Assembly: GCA_031551455.1 (NCBI GenBank)
Contig: JAVBNP010000205.1
Span: 1-16,815, forward strand
Direction: 5' to 3'
DNA: 16,815 bases
Origin: JAIRLS01 sp031551455
GTDB lineage: Bacteria; Bacteroidota; Bacteroidia; Bacteroidales; UBA4181
In this document: positions 1 to 7,805 of the stretch, in pieces
How the letters are laid out: each line of letters begins with the position of its first letter
How positions within the stretch are numbered: position 1 is the stretch's first letter
Notes under the pieces: model-generated
What the model saw: only the letters and a program-made list of their open reading frames with translations
Told to the model about the DNA's origin: nothing
Databases searched by the model: none
Made by a program: the position numbers and the translations under genes

Positions 1-199
1 CGAAAGTATAGATGTTGCAAAGATGCAGGAACAGTGTCGGGTCTACACCATGAGCATTACACGCTTCTCCCACTGTCGCAACATCACCGGAACTGTGTTT
101 GATCTCAAACAAGTCAAACAAATTCTTTCTGCGGAAATTATCTTTCAAGATAACCGACATCTGTGTCGACAATGTGTAATATGAACTTTTTTTGGACAT
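1..199 (-). CDS. Partial regulator, N-terminal segment of a LuxR/hemerythrin-type Bacteroidetes protein
   Basis: This is an open frame on the minus strand from an ATG at 199-197 to the window edge, giving 66 codons with no stop. The product begins MSKKSSYYTLSTQMSVIL. It contains the segment GDVATVGEACNAHGVDPTLF followed by LHLCNIYTF. From memory this matches the short N-terminal domain of Bacteroidetes regulators (GDKTVxEVCxxxGVDxxFFLxxxNxY) that continue into hemerythrin-like and LuxR-type DNA-binding domains. The C-terminal part is outside the window, so the domain makeup is inferred. It is transcribed divergently from the KdpD-like kinase across about 250 bp, so the two could share regulation. 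I am fairly sure that this is coding and less sure of the family. Confidence 0.6.
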   Translation of the reverse strand, partial: MSKKSSYYTLSTQMSVILKDNFRRKNLFDLFEIKHSSGDVATVGEACNAHGVDPTLFLHLCNIYTF

Positions 200-281
200 T
201 ACAGCTTGAAATCCATTATAATGACTACAAGTATACGAATATTTACGCAATAAAAGTGTATCGAATGTTATATTTAATATG

Positions 282-318
282 AAACATTCATTCCCGGGAA
301 ACCGGAAAATGTTTTTTT
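282..318 (+). terminator. Hairpin with T-run in the divergent intergenic region
   Basis: Outer arms AAACATT (282-288) and AATGTTT (308-314) enclose an inner stem, TTCC-C-GG / CC-GGAA, capped by a GAAA loop. A run of T residues extends to 318. The shape is that of an intrinsic terminator read rightwards. It sits between two divergent genes with no rightward gene before it, so an attenuator in the leader of the KdpD-like gene, or the end of a short RNA, are the possible readings. The core contains a 10-bp palindrome at 291-300. Confidence 0.45.
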
Positions 319-451
319 ATGGGAATTTCTTTTTGCATACACAACAACAACTACAACAAATTTTATAAAATATTTGCCTGTTTGCGTATCAACGAGAATG
401 AATAGTCACTATTATTGTGTAAATTATTCGATATCTGCTAATCGTATTTGT

Positions 452-3094
452 ATGAAAAAAATCATCGATACCGGTGATCCTGTTGCTTTTCGAGACAAGG
501 AAGAGCAAAAGGGACGACTGAAAATATTCCTCGGCATCCTGCCCGGAGTGGGAAAAACGTCGGCAATGTTACGGGCTGCTCAGTCCGAAGCGGCCAATGG
601 TCGAAAAGTAGCGATAGGGATTGTTACGTGGCAAACCCGCCCCGATACCGTAGCATTAGCAAGCAATTTACCGGTAATACCGCCAATGATTATAGAGAAC
701 AATGAAGTTTCGAGTAAAGAAATGGATACGAATGCCATAATGGAAATGCATCCGGATGTGGTGTTGATAGCCGATCCTTCGCACACAAATGCCCCGGGAA
801 GCCGCCACCCGAAACGTTACCACGACATACTGGAGATACTCGATACCGGTATTGATGTATACACTATATTGAATGTGATGCAATTGGAAAGTTATGCCGA
901 ATTTCGGTATGAAATTGCGGGACTTACCATACCCATCGTGCCTGACGAATTTTTGGGCAGGGCCGATGATGTGGAACTGATTGATGTTGAGCCCGACAAA
1001 TTAGTGTGGCGCCAACGAGAAGGGAAAATACATATCCCAGGTATTCCGGATAAGCTGGTCGAAAGCATATACCGGGAGGAGAAAATTGCTGCCATCCGCA
1101 AAAGGTTCTTCCGCATGACAATCGACAGAGAGAACTGGTACAAACAGCCTTCGAAAATAAGGACGCGACTGCTTGCTCCCATTTGGTCCGATACAATTAC
1201 TACCGAAGTCATCAGGCGTTCCAAAGCCATGTCGGTTACTGTCGATACTGACTGGGTTGCCTTGTATATCGAAACCGACCGTAAGCTGACCGACCAAGAA
1301 AAAGCCCGGTTGGAAGATAACATCAGGTATGCACGGCAATTAGGCGGTACATTGGTTACTTACACAGGTAACGATCCGGTGGAAGCCATCATTGAAGTGT
1401 CGCACCGGGAAGGGATTTCGCACATTATGCTCGGAAAAACAAACCGCGGACGGATTGTCGGTGCCCGAAGAAGAAACTACCTGAAACGATTGTTGAAATA
1501 TAGCGGGCATTTCAACATATCCATTATTTGCGGGGAAACGCCCCGGGATAAAAAGAAACATTTATTCAACATCAACAGGCCCATTCCCGGACTTGGAAAT
1601 AGGCTAATAACAGTGATAGCCGGTTTGATCACCGGGATGCTGTGTACCGTGCTCGATAATAAGATTTCGAATGATGCCCCGCCTTACATTGTCCAATTGT
1701 TATTGTTCATGTTAGCCGGTCCCATGCGTGCAAATTCGGGCTTGGTAGCAACCGCATTAGCGTTACTGGCCGGTATTGTCTTTGTTATACCGCCGATAAC
1801 TGCTTTTCCGATTGATTTCGTTCGGGATGCACCGACGTTGCTGTTGTTTTGTACGATCTCTCTGCTCAACGGTTTTCTTACGGTAAGACTCAGAACCCAT
1901 GAACGTGAAACATTTCGGCGCGAAAAACAGACCAATGCTCTATTCCAACTCACCAAAAAACTTTCGGAGGCAAACGACATCGGAGAAGTAGTGGCAACAA
2001 GCACAGAAAATATTCTGAGGTATTTCGACGCCGCGGCATTCTTTATTTTCCGCAATGCCGACTACCAATTGGCGAATTTCAAATACGCCCCGCCGGGAAT
2101 GGAATTGCCCGAAAAAGAAATGAAAGCGGCCGTATGGGCATTCGATCATGATAAACCGACCGGTCGGTTTACCGATATTATGTCTTCGGGTACATATACT
2201 TTTTATCCGTTAAACGGAAAAGGCATGAAAATAGGTGTGTTGGTCGCAAAACTTGATAAACCGTTCAGCGGCAAGGATAATATTTCGTGGGACGCTTTCC
2301 TGTCGCAAATCTCTCAATCGTTGGAACACCGCTACTTGGAGATGACCACACGTCGTACCGACCTCTTGAACGAGTCGGACAGGTTGTACAAAACGCTTTT
2401 CAATTCCATTTCGCATGAACTGCGGATACCGATTGCTACCATTATGGGCGCTTCGGATGTGATGCTCGAATCGAAGCCTCCGGAACATATCCGGACGGAG
2501 TTGTTCGGAGAAATACTGTCTGCATCGCGACGCCTCAACAGGCTGGTGGACAATCTGTTGAATATGTCGCGGCTCGAATCGGGACGGATAGCCGCACATC
2601 CCGACTGGTGCGATATTCGCGACCTGTTCAACTGTGTAGCAGACTCCCTGCAGGAAGAACTCCGTCCTTTCCGCTTCGAAATGACGGTTCCCGAGTCGAT
2701 GCCCTTGGTCCGTATCGACTACGGCCTGATGGAACAGGCGGTGTTCAACCTGATATACAATGCCACCCTGTATGCAACTCCGGGAACGGATATTGAGTTG
2801 AGTGCCTGCTATGACAATGATTTTCTGGTGATACAGGTGGCCGACAGAGGCCCCGGTTTCGATCCGGCCTCGTTGAAATGCCTGTTCGACAAATTTTGGC
2901 GGCCGAAAGACGGTAAAACCGGAGGGCTCGGTCTGGGTTTGTCCATCGTGAAAGGATTTGTGGAAGCGAATAACGGCGTCATCTATGCTCAAAACAGGGA
3001 AGATGGCGGCGCATGTTTCACCATCATGATATTCATGGAGAAATTGAACTTTGAAACGGATAAAGAACCATGGGCGGAAAGGGATTTGGCGTAA
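452..3094 (+). CDS. kdpD: KdpD-like sensor histidine kinase
   Basis: This is an 880-residue sensor kinase of the KdpD type. KdpD senses potassium/osmotic status at the inner membrane and phosphorylates a response regulator, classically KdpE. The N-terminal KdpD domain has the Walker A motif GILPGVGKT at residues 28-36 and the signature HTNAPGSRHPKRY. A universal-stress-protein-like domain covers about residues 230-370. Four short membrane segments (DUF4118 type) lie at about 380-485, then a GAF-like region to about 640. The HisKA motif SHELRIPIATIMG has its phospho-accepting His at 655. The HATPase N-box is FNLIYNATLYA (Asn 770), followed by DRGPGF and GLGLGLSIVKG. The ATG at 452 is chosen because the KdpD domain starts just after it; an in-frame ATG at 374 would add 26 unconserved residues. 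No kdpE or kdpFABC lies within the window. The usual DELAHTN motif reads ADPSHTN here. Confidence 0.93.
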   Translation: MKKIIDTGDPVAFRDKEEQKGRLKIFLGILPGVGKTSAMLRAAQSEAANGRKVAIGIVTWQTRPDTVALASNLPVIPPMIIENNEVSSKEMDTNAIMEMHPDVVLIADPSHTNAPGSRHPKRYHDILEILDTGIDVYTILNVMQLESYAEFRYEIAGLTIPIVPDEFLGRADDVELIDVEPDKLVWRQREGKIHIPGIPDKLVESIYREEKIAAIRKRFFRMTIDRENWYKQPSKIRTRLLAPIWSDTITTEVIRRSKAMSVTVDTDWVALYIETDRKLTDQEKARLEDNIRYARQLGGTLVTYTGNDPVEAIIEVSHREGISHIMLGKTNRGRIVGARRRNYLKRLLKYSGHFNISIICGETPRDKKKHLFNINRPIPGLGNRLITVIAGLITGMLCTVLDNKISNDAPPYIVQLLLFMLAGPMRANSGLVATALALLAGIVFVIPPITAFPIDFVRDAPTLLLFCTISLLNGFLTVRLRTHERETFRREKQTNALFQLTKKLSEANDIGEVVATSTENILRYFDAAAFFIFRNADYQLANFKYAPPGMELPEKEMKAAVWAFDHDKPTGRFTDIMSSGTYTFYPLNGKGMKIGVLVAKLDKPFSGKDNISWDAFLSQISQSLEHRYLEMTTRRTDLLNESDRLYKTLFNSISHELRIPIATIMGASDVMLESKPPEHIRTELFGEILSASRRLNRLVDNLLNMSRLESGRIAAHPDWCDIRDLFNCVADSLQEELRPFRFEMTVPESMPLVRIDYGLMEQAVFNLIYNATLYATPGTDIELSACYDNDFLVIQVADRGPGFDPASLKCLFDKFWRPKDGKTGGLGLGLSIVKGFVEANNGVIYAQNREDGGACFTIMIFMEKLNFETDKEPWAERDLA

Positions 3095-3120
3095 GCGATT
3101 GGTACAGTTATTTCTTTGGT

Positions 3121-3165
3121 TTAGTTACCACCAACATCCCGCAATAGGATGTTGGTGGTAACTAA
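3121..3165. repeat. Perfect 19-bp inverted repeat after the kinase gene
   Basis: Left arm TTAGTTACCACCAACATCC (3121-3139) and its exact reverse complement (3147-3165) flank a 7-nt loop, CGCAATA. It lies 26 bp after the kinase stop codon. Neither strand has a T-run behind the stem. It may terminate or stabilise the kinase transcript, or be the end of a decayed element. A 19-bp perfect arm is longer than most terminators. Confidence 0.8.
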
Positions 3166-3250
3166 GGTGCAGCTAAGTGTAACCCATAATCGAGTTGAAC
3201 TAAGCCTATCGGCAACATTCATCATATAAGACAATTTAAGTACCAAGTTC

Positions 3251-3286
3251 TTTGATATTTAGATAAAAGATTTGTCATTTAGATAA
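3251..3286. promoter_or_regulatory. Two near-identical 16-bp direct repeats, 20-bp period
   Basis: TTTGATATTTAGATAA (3251-3266) and TTTGTCATTTAGATAA (3271-3286) differ at two bases and are exactly 20 bp apart, about two helical turns. A degenerate third partial copy follows at about 3291-3300. They end 23 bp before the ATG of the small gene at 3310, which fits tandem protein-binding sites on one face of the helix. No regulator can be named. Confidence 0.4.
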
Positions 3287-3309
3287 GGTTTCATTTAATA
3301 CTTATTCAA

Positions 3310-3543
3310 ATGACAGATTTAAGAAAGAAGTACATCAGTTACATGCGGTACAAGAATTACAGTGTCCGTACCGAACTTAAAAAAGATGCAAACAAATTCT
3401 TGGAAAATGATTTATCTTGCGGCTATAAATATATTCCGGCGATACTTAAACTGTATGATTTTTATGACAACAACAGGAAAAAGTACAGAACATTTGATGA
3501 TTTTTATCCAACCCTATTAAAAGTTTTTGAGGATAAAATATGA
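3310..3543 (+). CDS. Small hypothetical protein, 77 aa
   Basis: I do not recognise this protein. It is 77 residues long, rich in Lys, Tyr and Phe, has no signal peptide or membrane segment, and looks helical (MTDLRKKYISYMRYKNYSV at the start). It is visibly more AT-rich than the kinase before it and the operon after it. That, plus the hairpin and direct repeats upstream, suggests a small acquired islet. The beginning faintly resembles the N-terminal arm-binding domain of tyrosine recombinases, but there is no catalytic domain, so I do not call it that. It converges on the minus-strand operon with 44 bp between the stop codons. Confidence 0.5.
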   Translation: MTDLRKKYISYMRYKNYSVRTELKKDANKFLENDLSCGYKYIPAILKLYDFYDNNRKKYRTFDDFYPTLLKVFEDKI

Positions 3544-3587
3544 CATTACAAAGGCATTTATTTTTTGGGGTATCTGCTTTTATTGTG

Positions 3588-3803
3588 TTAATTCAGTGAC
3601 GGATCGCTTTCGGTTAACCGAAACAATCGTGACACCGATGCCACCCATTGCCTGAAATCGGCATCGGTGATGGATTTCAATAATTCGGGTATGTCTTCCG
3701 GACGGCAATAAACATGTCGCACCTGCTCATTCCTGATCGGTTCTTCCTTTTCGTAAATAACCGATAGTGCTAAAAGCTTTGCATATTTTTCATCGGTTTT
3801 CAT
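3588..3803 (-). CDS. Small hypothetical protein, last gene of the TonB operon
   Basis: This is a 71-residue soluble protein starting MKTDEKYAKLLALSVIYEKE. It is mildly acidic, with no signal or membrane segment, and of unrecognised family. It begins 18 bp after the TPR gene on the same strand, so it is very probably cotranscribed with the exbB-tonB operon as the last gene. Codon use matches its neighbours. The order suggests an accessory role near the TonB or TPR protein, but nothing in the sequence shows what that is. Confidence 0.6.
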   Translation of the reverse strand: MKTDEKYAKLLALSVIYEKEEPIRNEQVRHVYCRPEDIPELLKSITDADFRQWVASVSRLFRLTESDPSLN

Positions 3804-3821
3804 GACTGTTGATTTTAAATT

Positions 3822-5444
3822 TTATTTACTTTTTGTCTCTTTTTTCGTAAGTCCTTTCAGGGCCTCGGTTGCCACCTTATCGTCGGGAGCAATCTCCAAC
3901 ACTTTTTTCCAATAGGAAATGGAAGCTTCCTTGTCATTCTGCTGGTAGTAATAATACCCCAGGTATTTATAACATTCCTGTAACTCGTCGGAATATTTCG
4001 AAGGATTGGTCTCCAATATCGTCAAGGCTTGTTCGTAGTACGGTTTGGCAAGCCCCTGTGTGGTTTCGGGGTCGAGCGAAGCCTGTACGCGAGCGCGCCA
4101 AAAATTGCCGAGATAACTGGATGGACTGAGTTCAGCCACTTTGGCGAAGTTTTGATCGGCTTTTTGGAACAAGCGTATCCGTTCCAGCGAATCCACATCC
4201 GCTTTAATTTCCATTTGTCCGCCGGCATAATAATAGTCGCGTCCGCAATAGAAATAATCGGTAGAACCCGGTTCGGCAACACTTTCGATGTATTTTTCGT
4301 AGAACATGCCTGCCATGACGTATTTTTTCATTGATTCGCAAGCTTGCGCCGCTTCTTTCAGAATCACACTTTTATCGGCCGGATCGGCTTCCAACGCTTT
4401 ATTATAGTATTCGACAGCCAACGAATCCCGATTGTTTTTATTTAGGATACGGGCGTAATACTTGTAATCCGTGGCAATATGCCGGCTTTTCGGATCGTTC
4501 ATGAAAAGAGACATGGCAACGAGTGCACGTTCATGTTCTTCCAGTTCGAACAAATTGTACCCCAACAATCGTTTCATTACCGAATTATCGGGATCTTTAA
4601 CCAATACTTTTTCCACTTCGTCCAACGAATTTTTGTAATCTTTATTAAAGAAGAGGATGGAAGCGTATCGTGCATGATCGGCCGGATCGGCTTCACCCAA
4701 CGACATGTAGCGGGCGTATGCTTCGGCGGCTTTACCTGCCTGTCCCTTGGCATAATACAATTCGCCCAATTGTTTATATGCCGGGGCGTACGTATTGTCC
4801 ATAGCGATCAATTCATTGACGGTGATCTCGGCTTGTTCGGGGTTAACATTGGCGTAAATTTCGGCCAATCGCAATCGCGACGTCTTATTGCTTTTATCGA
4901 CAAAAGCCGCCATATCGTATTTGCCCGCTGCTTCGCTCACATTCTTTTCGGCCATCAACATATCACCTTCGGCAATGTACGCACCGGCATACTCCTTGTC
5001 GAGGTCGTGAGCCTGATTGAAGTATTCTTTTGCTTTGGCGTACATCTTGTTAGCGACATAGGCATTTCCGATGGCGGTGTATATGGCGGGATCCTTTTTG
5101 GAAGTCCTGTCGATAAACGCTTTTTGCATTGTTGCTTCTGCTTCTTTTACGTCGGTTTTCAGCATCAGCTTACTTTTGCCAACGTAACAGAGGACAAAAG
5201 GAGGATCGGTTGCCAAACCGCGGTCGTAGTACATGGAAGCGGAATCGGTTTTCCCTCCGGCATAAGCAATTTCGCCGAGGTAATAATTTGATTCGCCGCT
5301 CGGGACTTGTGCTTTGAAATACCGACGGGCTTCGGCGTACATGCCGGCTTCAAAAAGTTCCGTGCCCTTGGAAGGTGTGCCGGCTTTTGTGTTCATGAAT
5401 ATCATCAGGAAACAACCCAATGATGCAAAAATTTTCTTATTCAT
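3822..5444 (-). CDS. Tetratricopeptide-repeat periplasmic protein
   Basis: This is a 540-residue protein. It has an N-terminal signal peptide (MNKKIFASLGCFLMIFMNTKAG, written here as a 22-residue span at 1-22 with likely type I cleavage) and then a long series of TPR units. Typical units are YYLGEIAYAGGKTDSASMYY and AYIAEGDMLMAEKNVSEAAG, and the last, near residues 490-530, is YLGYYYYQQNDKEASISYWK. There are about ten units. The protein ends in a Lys-rich tail. TPR proteins are protein-binding scaffolds. In Bacteroidetes one commonly follows tonB, which suggests a periplasmic partner of the TonB complex; that role is inferred. No lipobox was seen. The gene lies 136 bp after tonB, a gap in which some relatives carry a phosphate-binding-protein gene that is absent here. 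Confidence 0.85.
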   Translation of the reverse strand: MNKKIFASLGCFLMIFMNTKAGTPSKGTELFEAGMYAEARRYFKAQVPSGESNYYLGEIAYAGGKTDSASMYYDRGLATDPPFVLCYVGKSKLMLKTDVKEAEATMQKAFIDRTSKKDPAIYTAIGNAYVANKMYAKAKEYFNQAHDLDKEYAGAYIAEGDMLMAEKNVSEAAGKYDMAAFVDKSNKTSRLRLAEIYANVNPEQAEITVNELIAMDNTYAPAYKQLGELYYAKGQAGKAAEAYARYMSLGEADPADHARYASILFFNKDYKNSLDEVEKVLVKDPDNSVMKRLLGYNLFELEEHERALVAMSLFMNDPKSRHIATDYKYYARILNKNNRDSLAVEYYNKALEADPADKSVILKEAAQACESMKKYVMAGMFYEKYIESVAEPGSTDYFYCGRDYYYAGGQMEIKADVDSLERIRLFQKADQNFAKVAELSPSSYLGNFWRARVQASLDPETTQGLAKPYYEQALTILETNPSKYSDELQECYKYLGYYYYQQNDKEASISYWKKVLEIAPDDKVATEALKGLTKKETKSK

Positions 5445-5580
5445 ACATATTCCGATTCAATGGTTTATTAATTCATTTTTTAACGATTTAGAAAGAGGCG
5501 GGGAAGTAAGACTTATGACATGAAAACAACAGAATTCTCTCCTACCTTTTCGAAACCGAATATAATCCGTACCCGTTACA

Positions 5581-6399
5581 TTACGTGTTTAATTCGAACC
5601 TGATGGGTACGGTATACTGTACATATACGGGTTTTCCGTTCTGTCGCCCGGGTTTCCAATGCGGCATTTCTTTCACGACACGTACTGCTTCTTCGTCGCA
5701 ATACTTATCGAACCCGCGGGCTACCTTCACTTGGGAGATGGTACCATCGATGCCTACCACAAACGTGATGAAAACCGTACCCGAAATACCGTTTTCCTGT
5801 GCGACTACCGGATAAACGACATTTTGTGCCAAATACTTCCTCATTTCATCCTCGCCTCCGGGAAATTCGGGCATCTGTTCCACAAAGGTGTAAACCTTTC
5901 CGGTGCCCGACGTTTCCGTTATCTCGTTTCGATCTTCGAGTTCGGCGATATCAAGTCCTGTTTCCTCGTTGGTTCCCTGCACATCTTTCACCGAAATACT
6001 CATGGCGGATTCGTTCAGTTGTTCTTGGGTTTTGATTTCGTCCTCGTCCTTCACTTCTTCGTCCTTCTTGATTACGGGCGGAGTGAATTTAATGGTACTC
6101 TTGAGCGGAGGCGGGGGCGGAGTGAAATTTTTCATGATTTCCTCTTGTTTCGGTGTTTCTACTTTGATGTCGGCCAACGAGGTCACCTCCACCATACGCT
6201 CTTTTTTCTTGGGAGCAACGGTGTCGATAATCGTGGGAATAGAAAGTCCGAGGCCGCATACCGCAACCACTATCACGAAGGCCAGCAGATGCCGACGCCC
6301 CGAAAGCTTACGCATTTCGTATGCTCCGTATTCCTTGTTCTTACCGACGAAGATAACGTCACACCACTTTTGTGCATATAAATTTATTTTACCTGCCAT
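5581..6399 (-). CDS. tonB: TonB energy transducer
   Basis: This is a 272-residue TonB. It carries proton-motive energy from ExbB/ExbD in the inner membrane across the periplasm to outer-membrane receptors. The N-terminal cytoplasmic part contains FVGKNKEYGAYEMRK, typical of Bacteroidetes TonB. One membrane segment lies at about residues 38-55, then a charged/proline linker with PPPPP near residue 94. The C-terminal TonB domain covers about 185-272, with YPVVAQENGISGTVFITFVV, DEEAVRVVKEMPHWKPG and NGKPVYVQYTVPIRF. The ATG is 5 bp after the upstream exbD stop, so coupling with exbD is likely. The gene is intact, unlike exbB in the same operon. Confidence 0.95.
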   Translation of the reverse strand: MAGKINLYAQKWCDVIFVGKNKEYGAYEMRKLSGRRHLLAFVIVVAVCGLGLSIPTIIDTVAPKKKERMVEVTSLADIKVETPKQEEIMKNFTPPPPPLKSTIKFTPPVIKKDEEVKDEDEIKTQEQLNESAMSISVKDVQGTNEETGLDIAELEDRNEITETSGTGKVYTFVEQMPEFPGGEDEMRKYLAQNVVYPVVAQENGISGTVFITFVVGIDGTISQVKVARGFDKYCDEEAVRVVKEMPHWKPGRQNGKPVYVQYTVPIRFELNT

Positions 6400-6404
6400 G
6401 GTGA

Positions 6405-7034
6405 TTATTTTTTAAGGATTTCGGGATGTAACTTTTCGTATACCAGCGTGGTATCGTAGGGCGTAATGTCCACGATCGCATATTTTCCGATGTTGCAAAT
6501 CTGCATCTCGTCCAATATGTCCACCAGGTTTTTGTACGACGACTTATCGCTTGCCTTAATCATCACCACCGGAGCAGCTTTGTCTGCTTTCACTTCAGCG
6601 GCCAGTTTTTTGAAATCGTCGTCGGAAATCATCTTTGTCGCTCTTTCATTTTTCAGTGCGGCAATTTGGGTCACCACATTGTTGTTGCGTTGCAACAATA
6701 CGTTGCGGATACCCGTTGGCGAGAAATCGGATTCGATTACTTCCGGCGGGTTATCGGCTTCGGGAAGTCCGAAATAATAAAATACCTTGTCTTCGCCGTT
6801 CAATATCACGGTGATAGCTGTCGACGCCTTCACCTTATTTTGTTCCTCTTCGCTCACCTTGTCCCGCGTGGGCATGCTGATTTCCATCGTCTGCGGTTTC
6901 AGCATCGACGTGGTAAGCATGAAAAAGGTGATCAACAGAAAACCCAAATCAACCATCGGCGTAAAATCCACCCGTGTCGGTTTCTTTTTCTGTTTGCCTT
7001 CGCCACCTTTTCCTTCGGTATTTACTTCAGCCAT
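6405..7034 (-). CDS. exbD: ExbD-type biopolymer transporter (second copy)
   Basis: This is a 209-residue ExbD family protein. A basic cytoplasmic N-terminus is followed by one membrane helix at about residues 24-45, VDFTPMVDLGFLLITFFMLT, carrying the membrane Asp (D29) expected for proton coupling. The rest is a periplasmic domain ending LHPEILKK. It is longer than E. coli ExbD, as is usual in Bacteroidetes, which carry two ExbD paralogues per operon. It is 5 bp upstream of tonB. It is separated from the other exbD by 128 bp that hold a large hairpin (7106-7150), so its expression may be set separately. Confidence 0.92.
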   Translation of the reverse strand: MAEVNTEGKGGEGKQKKKPTRVDFTPMVDLGFLLITFFMLTTSMLKPQTMEISMPTRDKVSEEEQNKVKASTAITVILNGEDKVFYYFGLPEADNPPEVIESDFSPTGIRNVLLQRNNNVVTQIAALKNERATKMISDDDFKKLAAEVKADKAAPVVMIKASDKSSYKNLVDILDEMQICNIGKYAIVDITPYDTTLVYEKLHPEILKK

Positions 7035-7105
7035 TGTTATTTTTGATTTTTGATTATTCGCCGGCGCTCATGAGAACGCTTCGCTAAGTTGATTATTTTC
7101 GATGG

Positions 7106-7150
7106 TTCAATTTTGATTTTTCGAATGTCATTCGAAAAATCAAAATTGAA
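7106..7150. repeat. Perfect 21-bp inverted repeat with 3-nt loop between the exbD genes
   Basis: The left arm at 7106-7126 (beginning TTCAATTTTGATTTTTCG) and the right arm at 7130-7150 are exact reverse complements around the loop GTC. TTGATTTT-type words recur on both sides, near 7040-7055 and 7150-7157. Genes of this operon are otherwise 5-31 bp apart around here, so a 128-bp spacer holding such a stem stands out. Possible roles are an intra-operon attenuator or RNA-processing or stability element, or the remnant of a small inserted element. There is no typical terminator GC clamp. Confidence 0.85.
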
Positions 7151-7162
7151 AATCAAAACCGG

Positions 7163-7774
7163 TTATTGTGTCGTTTCGGGAACCGTTTCAAGCGATGTGA
7201 TCAGGTTAAACCTGTTTTCGCGCAATTCCTGAAGCGTATTCATTACATTTTTGATCTTGGGATAAGGAGTCGCTTGGTCAGCCTTAATGGCAATTACCAG
7301 CGACTTATTTTGCTTTCGCGAAAACCTCACCCACTCGCGGAACTGATTGTTCAGACTGTCGGTCGGAATACCCAACGCATTTTCCTTCATCTCGCGATTC
7401 TCGACGGGTAGGTCGAGAAATGCCTTCATTTTTTCCATCGGCACGCCGAATGACGGCATCAAGCTGAAAGCCTTCAATTCATTGTCCGTAAAGGTTTGGT
7501 TATATTCCTCACCCATCATTTTCAGCACGGCTGTCCTGTCATCCTGCTTGTCGAGACCGAAAAATACTTTTCCGTCCTTGTCCACCAGCACTTGCATTAA
7601 GTTGGTTTCGGGTATCTTGATTTCCGAAACCGACGCGGGCGTGACCACTTGCACCACTTCCTTTTTGGTGAAATTGGAAGTAAGCATGAAAAAGGTCAGC
7701 AACAGGAAGGTCATGTCGCACATGGCCGTCATGTCGATCCACGTACTTTTTCGTTTTATCTTAACCCTTGGCAT
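7163..7774 (-). CDS. exbD: ExbD-type biopolymer transporter (first copy)
   Basis: This is a 203-residue ExbD paralogue. The basic start MPRVKIKRKSTWIDM leads into one membrane helix, MTAMCDMTFLLLTFFMLTSN, with the conserved membrane Asp (D20). The periplasmic domain contains the late motif SLVIAIKADQATPYPKIKNV, common in the family. With ExbB it forms the proton-driven motor that powers TonB. It lies 31 bp after exbB and is intact. The long middle section (about residues 60-130) is typical of Bacteroidetes ExbD proteins rather than proteobacterial ones. Confidence 0.92.
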   Translation of the reverse strand: MPRVKIKRKSTWIDMTAMCDMTFLLLTFFMLTSNFTKKEVVQVVTPASVSEIKIPETNLMQVLVDKDGKVFFGLDKQDDRTAVLKMMGEEYNQTFTDNELKAFSLMPSFGVPMEKMKAFLDLPVENREMKENALGIPTDSLNNQFREWVRFSRKQNKSLVIAIKADQATPYPKIKNVMNTLQELRENRFNLITSLETVPETTQ

Positions 7775-7805
7775 ATCATTATCATTTAAATGTTAAGGCC
7801 AACCG

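Noticed and set aside
332..376. TTTG and AATATTTG as a Bacteroidetes promoter for the kinase
   Set aside because: The spacing is 33 bp instead of about 19-21, and the second box has a mismatch.
374..451. Upstream ATG adding 26 residues to the KdpD-like kinase
   Set aside because: The added sequence is unlike any KdpD N-terminus, whereas the ATG at 452 starts just before the conserved domain.
3251..3286. Tandem repeats as the start of a CRISPR array
   Set aside because: There are only two short copies with a 4-bp spacer and no cas genes, which fits binding sites better.
4479..5291. 270-codon open frame antisense to the TPR gene
   Set aside because: It lies wholly opposite a clear TPR protein, has no recognisable domain, and its composition mirrors the codon pattern of the real gene.
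5659..6381. 240-codon plus-strand frame opposite tonB
   Set aside because: tonB on the other strand is unmistakable. The plus-strand product is a low-complexity His/Phe-rich shadow.
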